64,000 nt of DNA from Ardenticatenaceae bacterium. GTDB lineage: Bacteria > Chloroflexota > Anaerolineae > Promineifilales > Promineifilaceae. The stretch is taken from the NCBI GenBank assembly GCA_020634565.1, contig JACKBN010000017.1:1-64000 (forward strand), read 5' to 3'. The stretch's first letter is position 1. Each line of letters starts with the position of its first letter. Under the pieces are notes generated by a model that saw only the letters and a program-made list of their open reading frames with translations, was not told the origin of the DNA and did no database searches. Below, in pieces: positions 15,957-25,202 of this stretch. The position numbers were made by a program, and so were the translations under genes.

Positions 15957-18452
15957 ATGTCATTAGATGAAGAATTTGGCTTCGGCCAGTATCCAGATTT
16001 ACTCGATGCCATGCCCGGCCTGGAAGATGAAATCTTCCCCCAGCGCACAGAAACGGCCGATGAAGATGGCCACATCGAGCTTGCCTTCCTGCCCCTGCGA
16101 GACATCGTCCTCTTTCCCCAAATGGTGATGCCCCTCTTTGTTGGGCGCGAACGCTCCCTGGCCGCTGTCAAAGCCGCCATCGCCAACGACGAAAACATGG
16201 TCGTTGCCGCCCAGCGCGACAGCGACGTACCAGACCCCACCGCCAGCGACATCTACAGCCTGGGCACCGAAATCACCATCGGCAAGGCGCTCAAAATGCC
16301 AGACAACAGCACCAGCGTCCTGGCCCAGGGCCGCCGCCGCGTGGAAATTGTAGAGTTCACCCAATGGGAACCATACATCCGCGTCAAAGCCAAAGTCATT
16401 TATGAGCCGATGGAATGGGACCGCAACACCGAAGCCCTCATGCGCGCCGTCCTCACCCTGTTCGAGAAAACCGTCATGCTCAACCGCAACATGCCGGAAG
16501 ACGCCTACACCTTCGCCATTAACATCGACGAGCCGGGCTGGCTGGCCGATTTTGTCGCTTCCACGCTTAACATCGCCATTGAAATGCGCCAGGATGTGCT
16601 AGAAACATTCGATCCGGGCGAACGGCTGCAAAAGGTGAGCCTGCTGCTGGCCAAAGAGCTGGAAGTGCTGGAACTTGAAGACCAGATTCATTCCCGCGTG
16701 CAGCAGGAAATGGATCGCTCCCAGCGGGAGCATTTCCTACGTGAACAAATGCGCGTCATTCAGGGCGAACTGGGCGAAGGCGACCTGTTCAGCCAGGAAA
16801 TCACCGAAGTGCGCGAAATGGCTGCCGCCAAACCGCTGCCCGACACCGTACGAGCCAAGATAGACAAAGAGATTGCTCGGCTCGGCGCGATGCCACCGAT
16901 GTCGCCCGAAGTGGGCATCATTCGTACCTATATCGACTGGGTGTTGACGCTGCCCTGGCTGGAAACGTCGGAAGACAATCTGGACGTGGCCAATGCCGCC
17001 GAAGTGCTGGACAACGATCATTATGGTCTGGAAAAAGTTAAGGACCGCATTCTGGAATTTATTGCCGTTAAAAAGATTGCCTCAGACAAGATGCGCAGCC
17101 CGATTTTGTGCTTTGTGGGGCCACCTGGAACCGGCAAAACGTCAATCGGCCGTTCCATTGCCAACGCGCTAGGGCGAGAATTTGTACGCATTAGCCTGGG
17201 CGGCGTGCGCGACGAGGCTGAAATTCGTGGCCATCGCCGCACCTACATTGGCGCGCTGCCCGGCCGCATCATCCAGGCCATGAAACGAGCCGGTACGCGT
17301 AATCCCCTGTTCATGCTGGACGAGATCGACAAGCTGGGCAACGACTTCCGCGGCGACCCCTCGGCCGCCTTATTGGAGGTGCTGGACCCCGAACAAAATT
17401 ACAGCTTCGCCGACCACTATCTGGATTTGGACTACGATTTATCGCAGATTTTATTCATTACCACGGCCAACTACCTGGACACAATCCCGCCTGCGCTGCA
17501 AGACCGCATGGAAATCATCGAGTTTTCTGGCTATCTGGAAGAAGAAAAGCTAGAGATTTGCCGCCAGTTTTTGGTGAATCAACAGCTAGAAGCGCATGGT
17601 CTGGACAACCTGGACCTGGAATTCACGGATGAGGGGCTACAAACGGTCATTCGTGAGTACACGCAAGAAGCGGGCGTGCGTAATTTGGAGCGCGAGGTGG
17701 CCAATGTGTGCCGTAAAATTGCGCGGGATGTGGCGGAAGAACGGCCGTATCCCACCCAAATCGACGGCAAAACAGTTGAAGATTTACTCGGTCCGCCTCG
17801 CTTCAGCCAGGAAATGCTGCAAGACGAAGACCAGGTGGGCATTGCCACTGGCGCTGCCTGGACCGCCGCCGGGGGCGACATCCTGTTCATCGAAGTGAAC
17901 CTGATGCCCGGCAAAGGCAACCTGACGCTCACCGGCCAGTTGGGCGACGTGATGCAGGAAAGCGCCCGCGCTGCCCTCACCTACACGCGCAGCCAGGCCG
18001 AGGCGCTGGGCATCGACAGCGAGCGGTTTGAGAAAACCGACATCCACATCCACCTGCCCGAAGGGGCCGTGCCCAAAGATGGCCCGTCGGCGGGCGTCAC
18101 GCTCACCTCGGCGCTCATCTCTGCTTTCACCAAACGGCCGATTTACCGCGACGTGAGCATGACCGGCGAAATCACCCTGCGGGGCCGAGTGCTGCCGGTT
18201 GGCGGCATTCGCGAAAAGGCGCTGGCCGCCCGGCGCGCCGGCATCAAAAAGTTCATCCTGCCCAAGAAAAACGAGCGGGACCTGGAAAACATTCCCGAAC
18301 GGCTGCGCCAAGACCTTGAGTTTGTGCTGGTGGAGAAAGTGAGTGAAGTGATAGCTGAAGTCATGCACCCGGCCAAACCAGCCTTACCGAAACGGCCGGC
18401 GCGCCAGGCACCCCTACCTAAAATCCCCCCGGCAGGCACCTCGCCTTCCTAA
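15957..18452 (+). CDS. lon: ATP-dependent protease Lon
   Basis: An 831-residue cytosolic AAA+ serine protease for misfolded and regulatory proteins. It has an N-terminal LON substrate domain (AFLPLRDIVLFPQMVMPLFVGR), a coiled-coil region, Walker A GPPGTGKT (388-395), Walker B FMLDEIDKL, and the protease domain with catalytic Ser711 in PKDGPSAG and Lys754 in GGIREKALAA. The ATG is chosen 7 nt after AGGA; an in-frame ATG at 15918 overlaps folC. The acidic N-terminal extension (about 35 residues) and the Pro-rich C-terminal tail (PKRPARQAPLPKIPP) are additions to the core. Confidence 0.97.
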   Translation: MSLDEEFGFGQYPDLLDAMPGLEDEIFPQRTETADEDGHIELAFLPLRDIVLFPQMVMPLFVGRERSLAAVKAAIANDENMVVAAQRDSDVPDPTASDIYSLGTEITIGKALKMPDNSTSVLAQGRRRVEIVEFTQWEPYIRVKAKVIYEPMEWDRNTEALMRAVLTLFEKTVMLNRNMPEDAYTFAINIDEPGWLADFVASTLNIAIEMRQDVLETFDPGERLQKVSLLLAKELEVLELEDQIHSRVQQEMDRSQREHFLREQMRVIQGELGEGDLFSQEITEVREMAAAKPLPDTVRAKIDKEIARLGAMPPMSPEVGIIRTYIDWVLTLPWLETSEDNLDVANAAEVLDNDHYGLEKVKDRILEFIAVKKIASDKMRSPILCFVGPPGTGKTSIGRSIANALGREFVRISLGGVRDEAEIRGHRRTYIGALPGRIIQAMKRAGTRNPLFMLDEIDKLGNDFRGDPSAALLEVLDPEQNYSFADHYLDLDYDLSQILFITTANYLDTIPPALQDRMEIIEFSGYLEEEKLEICRQFLVNQQLEAHGLDNLDLEFTDEGLQTVIREYTQEAGVRNLEREVANVCRKIARDVAEERPYPTQIDGKTVEDLLGPPRFSQEMLQDEDQVGIATGAAWTAAGGDILFIEVNLMPGKGNLTLTGQLGDVMQESARAALTYTRSQAEALGIDSERFEKTDIHIHLPEGAVPKDGPSAGVTLTSALISAFTKRPIYRDVSMTGEITLRGRVLPVGGIREKALAARRAGIKKFILPKKNERDLENIPERLRQDLEFVLVEKVSEVIAEVMHPAKPALPKRPARQAPLPKIPPAGTSPS

Positions 18453-18454
18453 AC

Positions 18455-18493
18455 AAAAAGGGAGTGGCGCATTTAGGCCACTCCCTTTTTTTC
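18455..18493. terminator. Bidirectional terminator after lon
   Basis: AAAAGGGAGTGG and CCACTCCCTTTTTT form a stem with a 10-nt loop and T runs in both directions, between lon and the convergent ABC permease gene. Confidence 0.9.
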
Positions 18494-18497
18494 TAAA

Positions 18498-19733
18498 TCA
18501 GGATTGCACGGGCTGCCTGCGATTTTGGCGAGACACTGCATCCACCAGTACAGCCATCAACAAGACAAACCCCGTAATAATAAACTGCACGCCCGCGTCC
18601 AAGCGCAGCAAACCCATCCCGTTTTCCACGCTGGCGATGACCAACGCGCCCAATAGCACATTGGGCACGCGGCCGCTGCCGCCAAACAGGCTGGTGCCGC
18701 CGATCACCGCCGCCGCAATGGAGTTTAGCAGTAAGTTGCCCCCACCAGCGGCCGTATCCACCGACCGCAACCGCGAAGCCAGCACAATGCCCCCAGCGCC
18801 CGCCATCAGGCTGGAAATCATGAAGACGGTGATCAGCACGCGCTTCACGTCAATGCCTGCGCGTCGCGCCGCGATTTTATTGTCGCCAATGGCGTACACG
18901 TAGCGACCAAAGCGGGTTTTGGTGGCCAAAACCGTGAAGCCAGTGAGCAAAATGAGCAGCAACACGCCCACAAACGGCACACCGCGATCCTGATTGCAAA
19001 TAAAAACCACCCCGCTGGCCAGGCCAGCCAGAAGCACAATCCGCATCAAAACAATGATGCCTGGCACATCAACCAGCCTCTGGCGGCGGCGCACCACCCA
19101 ATGCTGAATCTGATAAAACGCAAATATCACGATGGTAACAATGCCAACCAACCAACCCAAGGCTGGCTCAAGAAAGTGGTTGGCAATGCCTACGATCACA
19201 TTATCTTGAATGATGACGGTACCTGAAGTGCCAATGAGAAGCAGCACGGTGCCGTTCCAGGCAATGAGCGCCGCCAGCGAGACGATGAACGAGGGCACCT
19301 GAAACGTGGTAATAATGAGGCCGTGCAAAATGCCAATCGTTGCTGCCAACATGAGCGCCACAGAAACGGCCGCATACCAGGGCCAACCGGGCGGATCTTG
19401 CAGTTGCAGCACCATAAACACCGCCGCTACCGCGCTTACGTACCCAATGGACAAATCAATTTCGCCCACTAGCAGCACGTAAACCACACCAATCGCAATC
19501 ACGGTGTAGCCAGCCATCTGGACAATGAGGTTCACAAAGTTGCGGGCAGTAAGAAAATTTTGGTTTTGCGACTGAAAGATGAGGGCAATGACAATCAGCC
19601 CCAAAATCATGGGCCAGGAGCCAATTTCGCCAGAACGCAATCTCAGCAGATAGTTGCGGATGTAGTCCACAGTGGACAATGACGTTCCCGGCGCAGGTGG
19701 TGGGGCGTCCAGGGATGGGATGCTTTCTTTCAC
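18498..19733 (-). CDS. CUT2-type sugar ABC permease (XylH-like), second copy
   Basis: A 411-residue inner-membrane permease of the ribose/xylose family with about 10 helices. Family features include YTVIAIGVVYVLLVGEIDLSIG, VPSFIVSLAALIAWNG, RFGRYVYAIGDNKIAARRAGID (the cytoplasmic loop that docks the ATPase) and AAAVIGGTSLFGGSGRV. The start is a GTG with a weak ribosome site. It is the last gene of the operon and is only partly similar to the other permease at 20970, so the two could form a heterodimer or serve two sugars. Confidence 0.88.
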   Translation of the reverse strand: MKESIPSLDAPPPAPGTSLSTVDYIRNYLLRLRSGEIGSWPMILGLIVIALIFQSQNQNFLTARNFVNLIVQMAGYTVIAIGVVYVLLVGEIDLSIGYVSAVAAVFMVLQLQDPPGWPWYAAVSVALMLAATIGILHGLIITTFQVPSFIVSLAALIAWNGTVLLLIGTSGTVIIQDNVIVGIANHFLEPALGWLVGIVTIVIFAFYQIQHWVVRRRQRLVDVPGIIVLMRIVLLAGLASGVVFICNQDRGVPFVGVLLLILLTGFTVLATKTRFGRYVYAIGDNKIAARRAGIDVKRVLITVFMISSLMAGAGGIVLASRLRSVDTAAGGGNLLLNSIAAAVIGGTSLFGGSGRVPNVLLGALVIASVENGMGLLRLDAGVQFIITGFVLLMAVLVDAVSRQNRRQPVQS

Positions 19734-19839
19734 AGGTTTGCTCTTTGGATTCGGCCGTTTTTGTTACAACGGACAAACACAGGAATTTTCAGCCAAATGG
19801 TAAGAGGGAACCCATTCTGAGGCAACTATTTCTTCCCGG

Positions 19840-20928
19840 CTACTGGCTGGGCGGGCAATACTGCGCATACTCGCCCACACAAATTTCTTCCCAACTGCGA
19901 AACCCATCAGCAATGACGGTTTGGGAAATATTTTCGGCCGTTACCGCCAGCGGCGTCAGCTTAATAAACGGAATATCGTTCTGGCCGTTGAAAATGGTTT
20001 CATTGGTCAAGCTGGCCGGATCTTCACCTTGCAGCAAGGCAATCGCCGCCTGAGCCGCCGCTTCCGCCTGGAGTTGAATCGGTTTGTACACCGTCATCGT
20101 TTGCCAGCCAGCCAGGATGTTCTGAATGCTGCCCACCGTGGCATCTTGCCCGCTGAGCGGAATGGGCGCGAGCCCCTGGGTTTTCAACGCAGCAATCACG
20201 GAGTTAGCCAGCCGATCATTACCCACGATGGCCGCATCAATATCACCGTTGGTCGCCGTTAAAATCTGCTCCACCACCACCAGCGCCTGCTGGTAATCCC
20301 AATCAGGTACGGCCTGGTCACTCACCAGCAGCCACGCCCCCGATTCGTAATATGGTTTGGCCACCGAGTAGTAGCCTTCCCGAAACAGGGTTGCATTGTT
20401 ATCGGTGGGCGAACCGTTCAGCTGGATGATTCGTTTGGGATCTGCCGCCAGGCCGTTGATGATGGGCTCCAGCGTTTCGGTCATCAAGCGGCCAACGGCC
20501 ACATTGTCAAAGGAGACGTATAAATCAGCGCCCGGCCCTTCAATGGTCAGGCGATCGTAGTCAATGACAATGACGCCAGCCTCCCGGGCCTGGGCAATGA
20601 TGGCCGAGCCGGACCCGCTGTCGAGGTTGGTAATGAGCAGCACTTTGGCGCCATTGGTAATGGCTTGCTCTGCCTGGGTCTGCTGGAGACGGGCATCGCC
20701 ATTGGCATTTAAGATATTGTACGAAACGCCCGCCGCTTCAAAAGCCTGCTCAAAATACCGCCGATCATCATTTTCCCACCGGGCCGATGAAATGCTGTCC
20801 GGCAGTAAAACGGTGATCATCCCTTCGGTTTCATTGAGCGAGGTATCCGCCTCCACACGAGGGCTGGCGCAGGCCGCCAGGATGAAAATGAGGGTGAATA
20901 ATGCCAGCCAGCTCAATTTGGGTAACAC
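19840..20928 (-). CDS. Sugar-binding lipoprotein (periplasmic-binding type), second copy
   Basis: A 362-residue CUT2 substrate-binding protein with a lipobox ending at Cys20 (ILAAC). Family motifs include VIVIDYDRLT, DLYVSFDNVAVGRL, IIQLNGSPTDNNATLFREGYY and LSGQDATVGSIQNILAG. The start is a GTG whose context ACGGCCGTG overlaps the iterated palindrome, with AAGGA upstream. It lies between the two permease genes. Confidence 0.88.
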   Translation of the reverse strand: MLPKLSWLALFTLIFILAACASPRVEADTSLNETEGMITVLLPDSISSARWENDDRRYFEQAFEAAGVSYNILNANGDARLQQTQAEQAITNGAKVLLITNLDSGSGSAIIAQAREAGVIVIDYDRLTIEGPGADLYVSFDNVAVGRLMTETLEPIINGLAADPKRIIQLNGSPTDNNATLFREGYYSVAKPYYESGAWLLVSDQAVPDWDYQQALVVVEQILTATNGDIDAAIVGNDRLANSVIAALKTQGLAPIPLSGQDATVGSIQNILAGWQTMTVYKPIQLQAEAAAQAAIALLQGEDPASLTNETIFNGQNDIPFIKLTPLAVTAENISQTVIADGFRSWEEICVGEYAQYCPPSQ

Positions 20929-20969
20929 GGCCGTTTCCTTAAAAAACCATGCGCTGCTTCAACCAGAAA

Positions 20970-22175
20970 CTATCTCTTTTTCTTGAAAGTCACATCGGCA
21001 TACACAGCTAGAACCAAAACCAGGCCCTTTAGCAGATACTGCCAGGAGGGGGCCACGTTCAGCAGCTGCAAACCGTTAGACAGGCTGGACATGATCAACG
21101 CACCAATCAGCGCCCCCCAAACGGTGCCGACACCGCCTAACGTAGAGGTGCCACCGAGGATAGCCGCCGCAATCGCGTCCAACTCATACCCTTGCCCGGC
21201 CGCAATTGTTCCATAACCCACATAAGAGGCCAACACCACACCTGCTACGCCACAGAGGAAGCCCATCAGCACAAAGACCAGGAAAATGTTGTTGCGAATG
21301 TTAATGCCAGACAGCCGCGCCGCTTCCCGATTGCCCCCAATGGCGTAGGCATACCGGCCAAACCGCGTATTCATCGCCATGTAAGACAAAATGACCGAAG
21401 CGATAGCCAGCAGCAGCACCGGAATTTGCACCCCATTGTACCGGTTAACGATAAAAACGTAGCCTACAACCAGCAAAGCAAAAAAAGTGGTCAGGCCATA
21501 ATCCAGATAGACGCTGGAGAGGTCAAAACCATGCGATTTTTTCCGCTGGCGGCCACGGAAGGTGGTGAAATAAAGCGCCACCACAATCAGCCCAGCCAGG
21601 ATCCACCCACCCCAGGTGCTCAGATAGCCTTGAGCAATGTAAGCAATGCCGGGCTGGTTAGCCGGAATGGTTTTGCCTTGCGTCACCAACAGGATTGCGC
21701 CGTTCAAAATGAACATGCTGCCCAGGGTCACAATAAAGGATGGCACGTTGAGATGGGCGATGATGTACCCTTGCACCACACCCCAGAGGGAGCCAACCGC
21801 CAGGCCAATAAAAACGGACAGGGTAGCAGCTACTATGGGCATGTCGGGAATGATGCCTGTCCAGATTTCGGCCTGGAAATAGGCAACCACCACCGAAACA
21901 AAACCCGCCAGCTTCCCCACCGAGAGGTCAATGTTGCCGGTAACAATCACCAGAACCATGCCGATGCCCATAAACGCGGTCACGGTCATCTGGCGGAACA
22001 GGTTAGAAAAGTTTTGCGGGCTCAGGTAACGGCCGTCTGTCAAAAAGGCAAAAAATATCCAGATAAACACCAACGCCAAAATAATGGCATAGGTTTGAAT
22101 GTTTTGACGGAACATACTCCCTAAACTAGAGCGCGATTCCGCTGATTTATCTTGCGTAGGAACAGCTAGTTTCAT
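20970..22175 (-). CDS. CUT2-type sugar ABC permease (XylH-like), first copy
   Basis: A 401-residue membrane permease. The ATG at 22175 follows AAGGAGATCTTGG. Motifs include MTVTAFMGIGMVLVIVTGNIDLSVG, VPSFIVTLGSMFILNGAILL, RFGRYAYAIGGNREAARLSGIN (ATPase-docking loop) and AAAILGGTSTLGGVGTVWGA. It begins 22 nt after xylG and presumably pairs with that ATPase to import a pentose or related sugar. Confidence 0.9.
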   Translation of the reverse strand: MKLAVPTQDKSAESRSSLGSMFRQNIQTYAIILALVFIWIFFAFLTDGRYLSPQNFSNLFRQMTVTAFMGIGMVLVIVTGNIDLSVGKLAGFVSVVVAYFQAEIWTGIIPDMPIVAATLSVFIGLAVGSLWGVVQGYIIAHLNVPSFIVTLGSMFILNGAILLVTQGKTIPANQPGIAYIAQGYLSTWGGWILAGLIVVALYFTTFRGRQRKKSHGFDLSSVYLDYGLTTFFALLVVGYVFIVNRYNGVQIPVLLLAIASVILSYMAMNTRFGRYAYAIGGNREAARLSGINIRNNIFLVFVLMGFLCGVAGVVLASYVGYGTIAAGQGYELDAIAAAILGGTSTLGGVGTVWGALIGALIMSSLSNGLQLLNVAPSWQYLLKGLVLVLAVYADVTFKKKR

Positions 22176-22197
22176 CCAAGATCTCCTTTCTTCAGGA

Positions 22198-23724
22198 TCA
22201 GGCAATATTGGTAGCCAGCGCCATGATTTTTTCCTGCGTGGCCTCAGCAACAGCCAATGTGCCGTTCGAACGGCCCTCATGCATCACCATAATGCTGTCG
22301 CTCATCCCCAGCACCTCTTCCAATTCGCTGGAGATCATAATTATCGAAACGCCTTTTTCAGCGAGTTCATTCATTAATTTGTAGATTTCGTATTTTGCGC
22401 CAACGTCCACACCTCTGGTTGGGTCATCCATAATCAAAATCTTGGGCTGGGACATCAACCATTTGGCAATGACCACTTTTTGCTGGTTTCCCCCAGAAAG
22501 CGAATCACACTGCACCTGCAGGTTTGGCGCCTTGATAGCCAGATTTTTTGCCTGCTTCATGCTGGCATCCAGCTCAGAATCCTTATCCAGGCTAAAAAAT
22601 CTGGCAAACTGATTTAGATTCGGCAAGGAGATATTTTCCAAAATCGACTTAATCAAAACCAGCCCCTGCTTCTTGCGATCTTCGGGAACCAGGCTAATAC
22701 CATGCCGGATAGCATCACGCGCACTACTTATTTCTAAAGGCTTGCCTTCTAAAGTTATTTCGCCCCCGGTCACTTTGCCATACTCACCAAAAATCGTGGT
22801 GACCAACTCAGTCCGCCCGGAACCCATCAGCCCCGCGATGCCCAAAATTTCACCACGGCGCAAAGCAAAGCTGGCCCCATTGACCACGCTGCGTTCAGAA
22901 TTATTGGGGTCAACCGCGTGCAGTTCTTTCACCTCAAACATGACCTCGCCCGGCTGGCGATTGCCTTTGGGAAAGCGCTCCTTCATTTGACGGCCGACCA
23001 TGTAATTAACCAGCCGCTCTTCCGTCAATTCGCTGGTGGGCAAGGTAACCACTTTCTCGCCATCACGTAGGACCGTTACGTTATCCGTTATACGGAAAAA
23101 TTCCTTCAGCTTGTGGGTGATGTAAATGCAGGTAACCCCATGCGACTTCAAAATGCCGAGAATTTCCATCAACTTGTCAATTTCGGCTTCGGTAAGGGCG
23201 CTGGTTGGCTCATCTAAAATCAGCACCTGGGCATTTTCAGATAGGGCTTTGGCAATTTCTACCATCTGCATTTTGCCCACGCCCAAATCTTGCACCACTG
23301 CCCGTGCTGAGACGTCCAGCTTGTAACGCTGCAAAATTTCCCGGGTGTCGGCGTACACCTGATTCCAATTGATGGTCCCTCTTTCTGTGGGCTCTTTGCC
23401 CAAAAAAACGTTCTCGCCCACCGTCATGCTAGGCACCAGGGTTAATTCCTGGTGGACAATAGCAATGCCTAAATCCGTGGCCTGACGAATGGCGCTGTGC
23501 TCCAGTCTTAATTCTTTGCCATTGTAAAGAACGCCACCGCTGTACGTGCCGAAGGGATACACACCAGACAATATTTTCATGAGTGTGGATTTACCAGCAC
23601 CGTTTTCACCGCACAAACCATGAATTTCGCCGCGCTTGATTTGAATGGACACGTCGTTCAGGGCAGTGACCCCGGGGAATTCTTTGGTCACGTTTTGTAT
23701 ATCGAGGATGATATCATCGCTCAC
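22198..23724 (-). CDS. xylG: CUT2-type sugar ABC ATPase (XylG-like), two nucleotide-binding domains
   Basis: A 508-residue tandem-domain ATPase energising sugar uptake. Domain 1 has Walker A GENGAGKST, IVHQELTLVPSMTVGENVFLG, Walker B LILDEPTS and H-loop YITHKL. Domain 2 has the deviant Walker A GLMGSGRTE typical of this family, signature LSGGNQQKVVIAKWL and DDPTRGVD. The GTG at 23724 is chosen because GGAGGAG lies 6 nt before it; an ATG 15 nt upstream would overlap that site. It is the only ATPase gene in the operon and must serve both permeases unless another is encoded elsewhere. Confidence 0.9.
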   Translation of the reverse strand: MSDDIILDIQNVTKEFPGVTALNDVSIQIKRGEIHGLCGENGAGKSTLMKILSGVYPFGTYSGGVLYNGKELRLEHSAIRQATDLGIAIVHQELTLVPSMTVGENVFLGKEPTERGTINWNQVYADTREILQRYKLDVSARAVVQDLGVGKMQMVEIAKALSENAQVLILDEPTSALTEAEIDKLMEILGILKSHGVTCIYITHKLKEFFRITDNVTVLRDGEKVVTLPTSELTEERLVNYMVGRQMKERFPKGNRQPGEVMFEVKELHAVDPNNSERSVVNGASFALRRGEILGIAGLMGSGRTELVTTIFGEYGKVTGGEITLEGKPLEISSARDAIRHGISLVPEDRKKQGLVLIKSILENISLPNLNQFARFFSLDKDSELDASMKQAKNLAIKAPNLQVQCDSLSGGNQQKVVIAKWLMSQPKILIMDDPTRGVDVGAKYEIYKLMNELAEKGVSIIMISSELEEVLGMSDSIMVMHEGRSNGTLAVAEATQEKIMALATNIA

Positions 23725-23767
23725 GAAATTCTCCTCCACGCCAAGATTTTTCTAACGACAGAATCAA

Positions 23768-23806
23768 CAAAACCCGGCCCCTACTCAAAAGCGGGGGCCG
23801 GGTAGT
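23768..23806 (-). terminator. Attenuator hairpin between the first binding-protein gene and xylG
   Basis: ACCCGGCCCC and GGGGCCGGGT pair perfectly around a 12-nt loop, followed on the minus strand by TTTTG. The T run is short, so partial termination is likely, leaving more message for the binding protein than for the transporter genes. Confidence 0.7.
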
Positions 23807-23826
23807 TTAACTAAGAGATGAGGTGA

Positions 23827-25005
23827 TTACGGCCGTTCTGGGCGATCACCCTCAGGAATATCCCGATAAACATCATCGTAGGATTGGAATTCACTGGCCA
23901 CAACCAGATCGTAGGCATTGTCTACATTGACCTGAGCTACGGGCAGGAAGTAGCATTCCACCTCGCCCTGTTGCGAAGAATCATTGGTGAGCTCGGCCAT
24001 TGTGTAGCTTTGCAGCCCTTCCACCGTTTCACCCTTGATCAGCTGATCCAGGATGTCCACCGCCAGCGGCGACAGGTCACGAATGTCTTTGAGAATGGAG
24101 ACGGTGAGTTCACCCTTAACGATGCTGTTCACACCATCAGCCGTAGCATCCTGACCAGAAATCGGTACGGACCCGGCCAAACCCTGGGCTTTCATGGCTT
24201 GCAGCGCGCCCAAAGCGGTACCATCATTAGAAGCAACCACAGCGTCAATATCATTGCCAGCCGCCACCAAGATGTTTTCCATGATCTTTAAGGCATTGGC
24301 AGCATCCCAGTTGTCTACCCACTGGTCAGCGACGATTTCAATCTTGCCTTCTTCAACATAGGGTTCCACAATTTCATCCTGACCCTGACGGAAAAGGATG
24401 GCATTGTTGTCGGTGGGGCTACCGCCCAGCTTCACAACGCGAGCCGGTCCATTGGCATCAACATCCCAATTCTCGATGTCCAGCGCTTCCATAACGCCCA
24501 ATGCCTGCTGCCGACCCACTTCTACGTTATTGAAGGAGAGGTAAGCGGCAATATTCGGCGATTTGATGAGGCGGTCATATGCCAAAACAACCACACCGGC
24601 CTGAGCGGCATTATCAATGGCGGTGGCCAAAGCATCACCATCTTCAGCGACCACAATCAAACCTTTCACACCCTGGCTTACCATGTTGTCAATCTGGTCA
24701 ATTTGCAGCTTTACATCATGGTTGGCTTCCTGCGACAAGACCTCATACCCCTTGTCTTCCAATAAGCCGCGCATCAACACTTCTTCATTCTTCCACCGCT
24801 CAGTAGCAAAATCAGAAAACGAAAGCCCTACCTTGATGGTTTCGCTGTCCATTGCTTCTTCTTCGGTGGTTTCTGCTGCCGGAGCGTCTGTCTCGTCTGT
24901 TGAAGCGGCCGGTTCTTCTGTCTCACCACCGCCACAGCTAATTAATACAAACAAGGCCAGAACGGCCGTAAGCAACAACCAAAACTTGCTATATTTGGAT
25001 TTCAT
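23827..25005 (-). CDS. xylF: Sugar-binding lipoprotein (XylF-like), first gene of the ABC operon
   Basis: A 392-residue lipoprotein with signal LLLTAVLALFVLISCGGG, followed by an acidic T/A/E-rich linker and a type-I periplasmic-binding fold. Motifs include VKLQIDQIDNMVSQGVKGLIVV, VVLAYDRLIKSPNIAAYLSFNN, VVKLGGSPTDNNAILFRQGQ and ISGQDATADGVNSIVKGE. The ATG follows AAGGAGGAAGGA. It leads the leftward operon, and the divergent two-component pair starts about 200 bp away. Confidence 0.9.
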   Translation of the reverse strand: MKSKYSKFWLLLTAVLALFVLISCGGGETEEPAASTDETDAPAAETTEEEAMDSETIKVGLSFSDFATERWKNEEVLMRGLLEDKGYEVLSQEANHDVKLQIDQIDNMVSQGVKGLIVVAEDGDALATAIDNAAQAGVVVLAYDRLIKSPNIAAYLSFNNVEVGRQQALGVMEALDIENWDVDANGPARVVKLGGSPTDNNAILFRQGQDEIVEPYVEEGKIEIVADQWVDNWDAANALKIMENILVAAGNDIDAVVASNDGTALGALQAMKAQGLAGSVPISGQDATADGVNSIVKGELTVSILKDIRDLSPLAVDILDQLIKGETVEGLQSYTMAELTNDSSQQGEVECYFLPVAQVNVDNAYDLVVASEFQSYDDVYRDIPEGDRPERP

Positions 25006-25108
25006 TCCTTCCTCCTTTAATTTGGGCGAATTAGCCAAAAAATGTTGGTTGCTTGTATTAAATCTGAACAAAAAAAGACTGTACACCCTCATCTCCCTCT
25101 CATCCTAT

Positions 25109-25145
25109 GAGGGATTCCCCCTTACTTATTAGGGGATTCCCCCCT
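25109..25145. promoter_or_regulatory. Two GGGATTCCCC repeats in the divergent xylF/regulator region
   Basis: GAGGGATTCCCCCT at 25109-25122 and AGGGGATTCCCCCCT at 25131-25145 are near-palindromic and 22 bp apart, about two helical turns. They lie between the divergent ABC operon and the response regulator, a position suited to binding by the LuxR-type regulator encoded next door. Confidence 0.45.
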
Positions 25146-25202
25146 ATCAAGGTGAGAGTTCTGGCAGTAGGCATAAACAAGTTCCAATGGCATAATAATC
25201 AA

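Noticed and set aside
18498..25005. Many + strand ORFs opposite the ABC operon (e.g. 21192-22124)
   Set aside because: They mirror conserved transporter genes whose motifs are clear on the minus strand; low-complexity translations without domains.
25109..25145. GGGATTCCCC repeats considered as a terminator
   Set aside because: Direct rather than hairpin-forming repeats with no T run; a binding site fits better.
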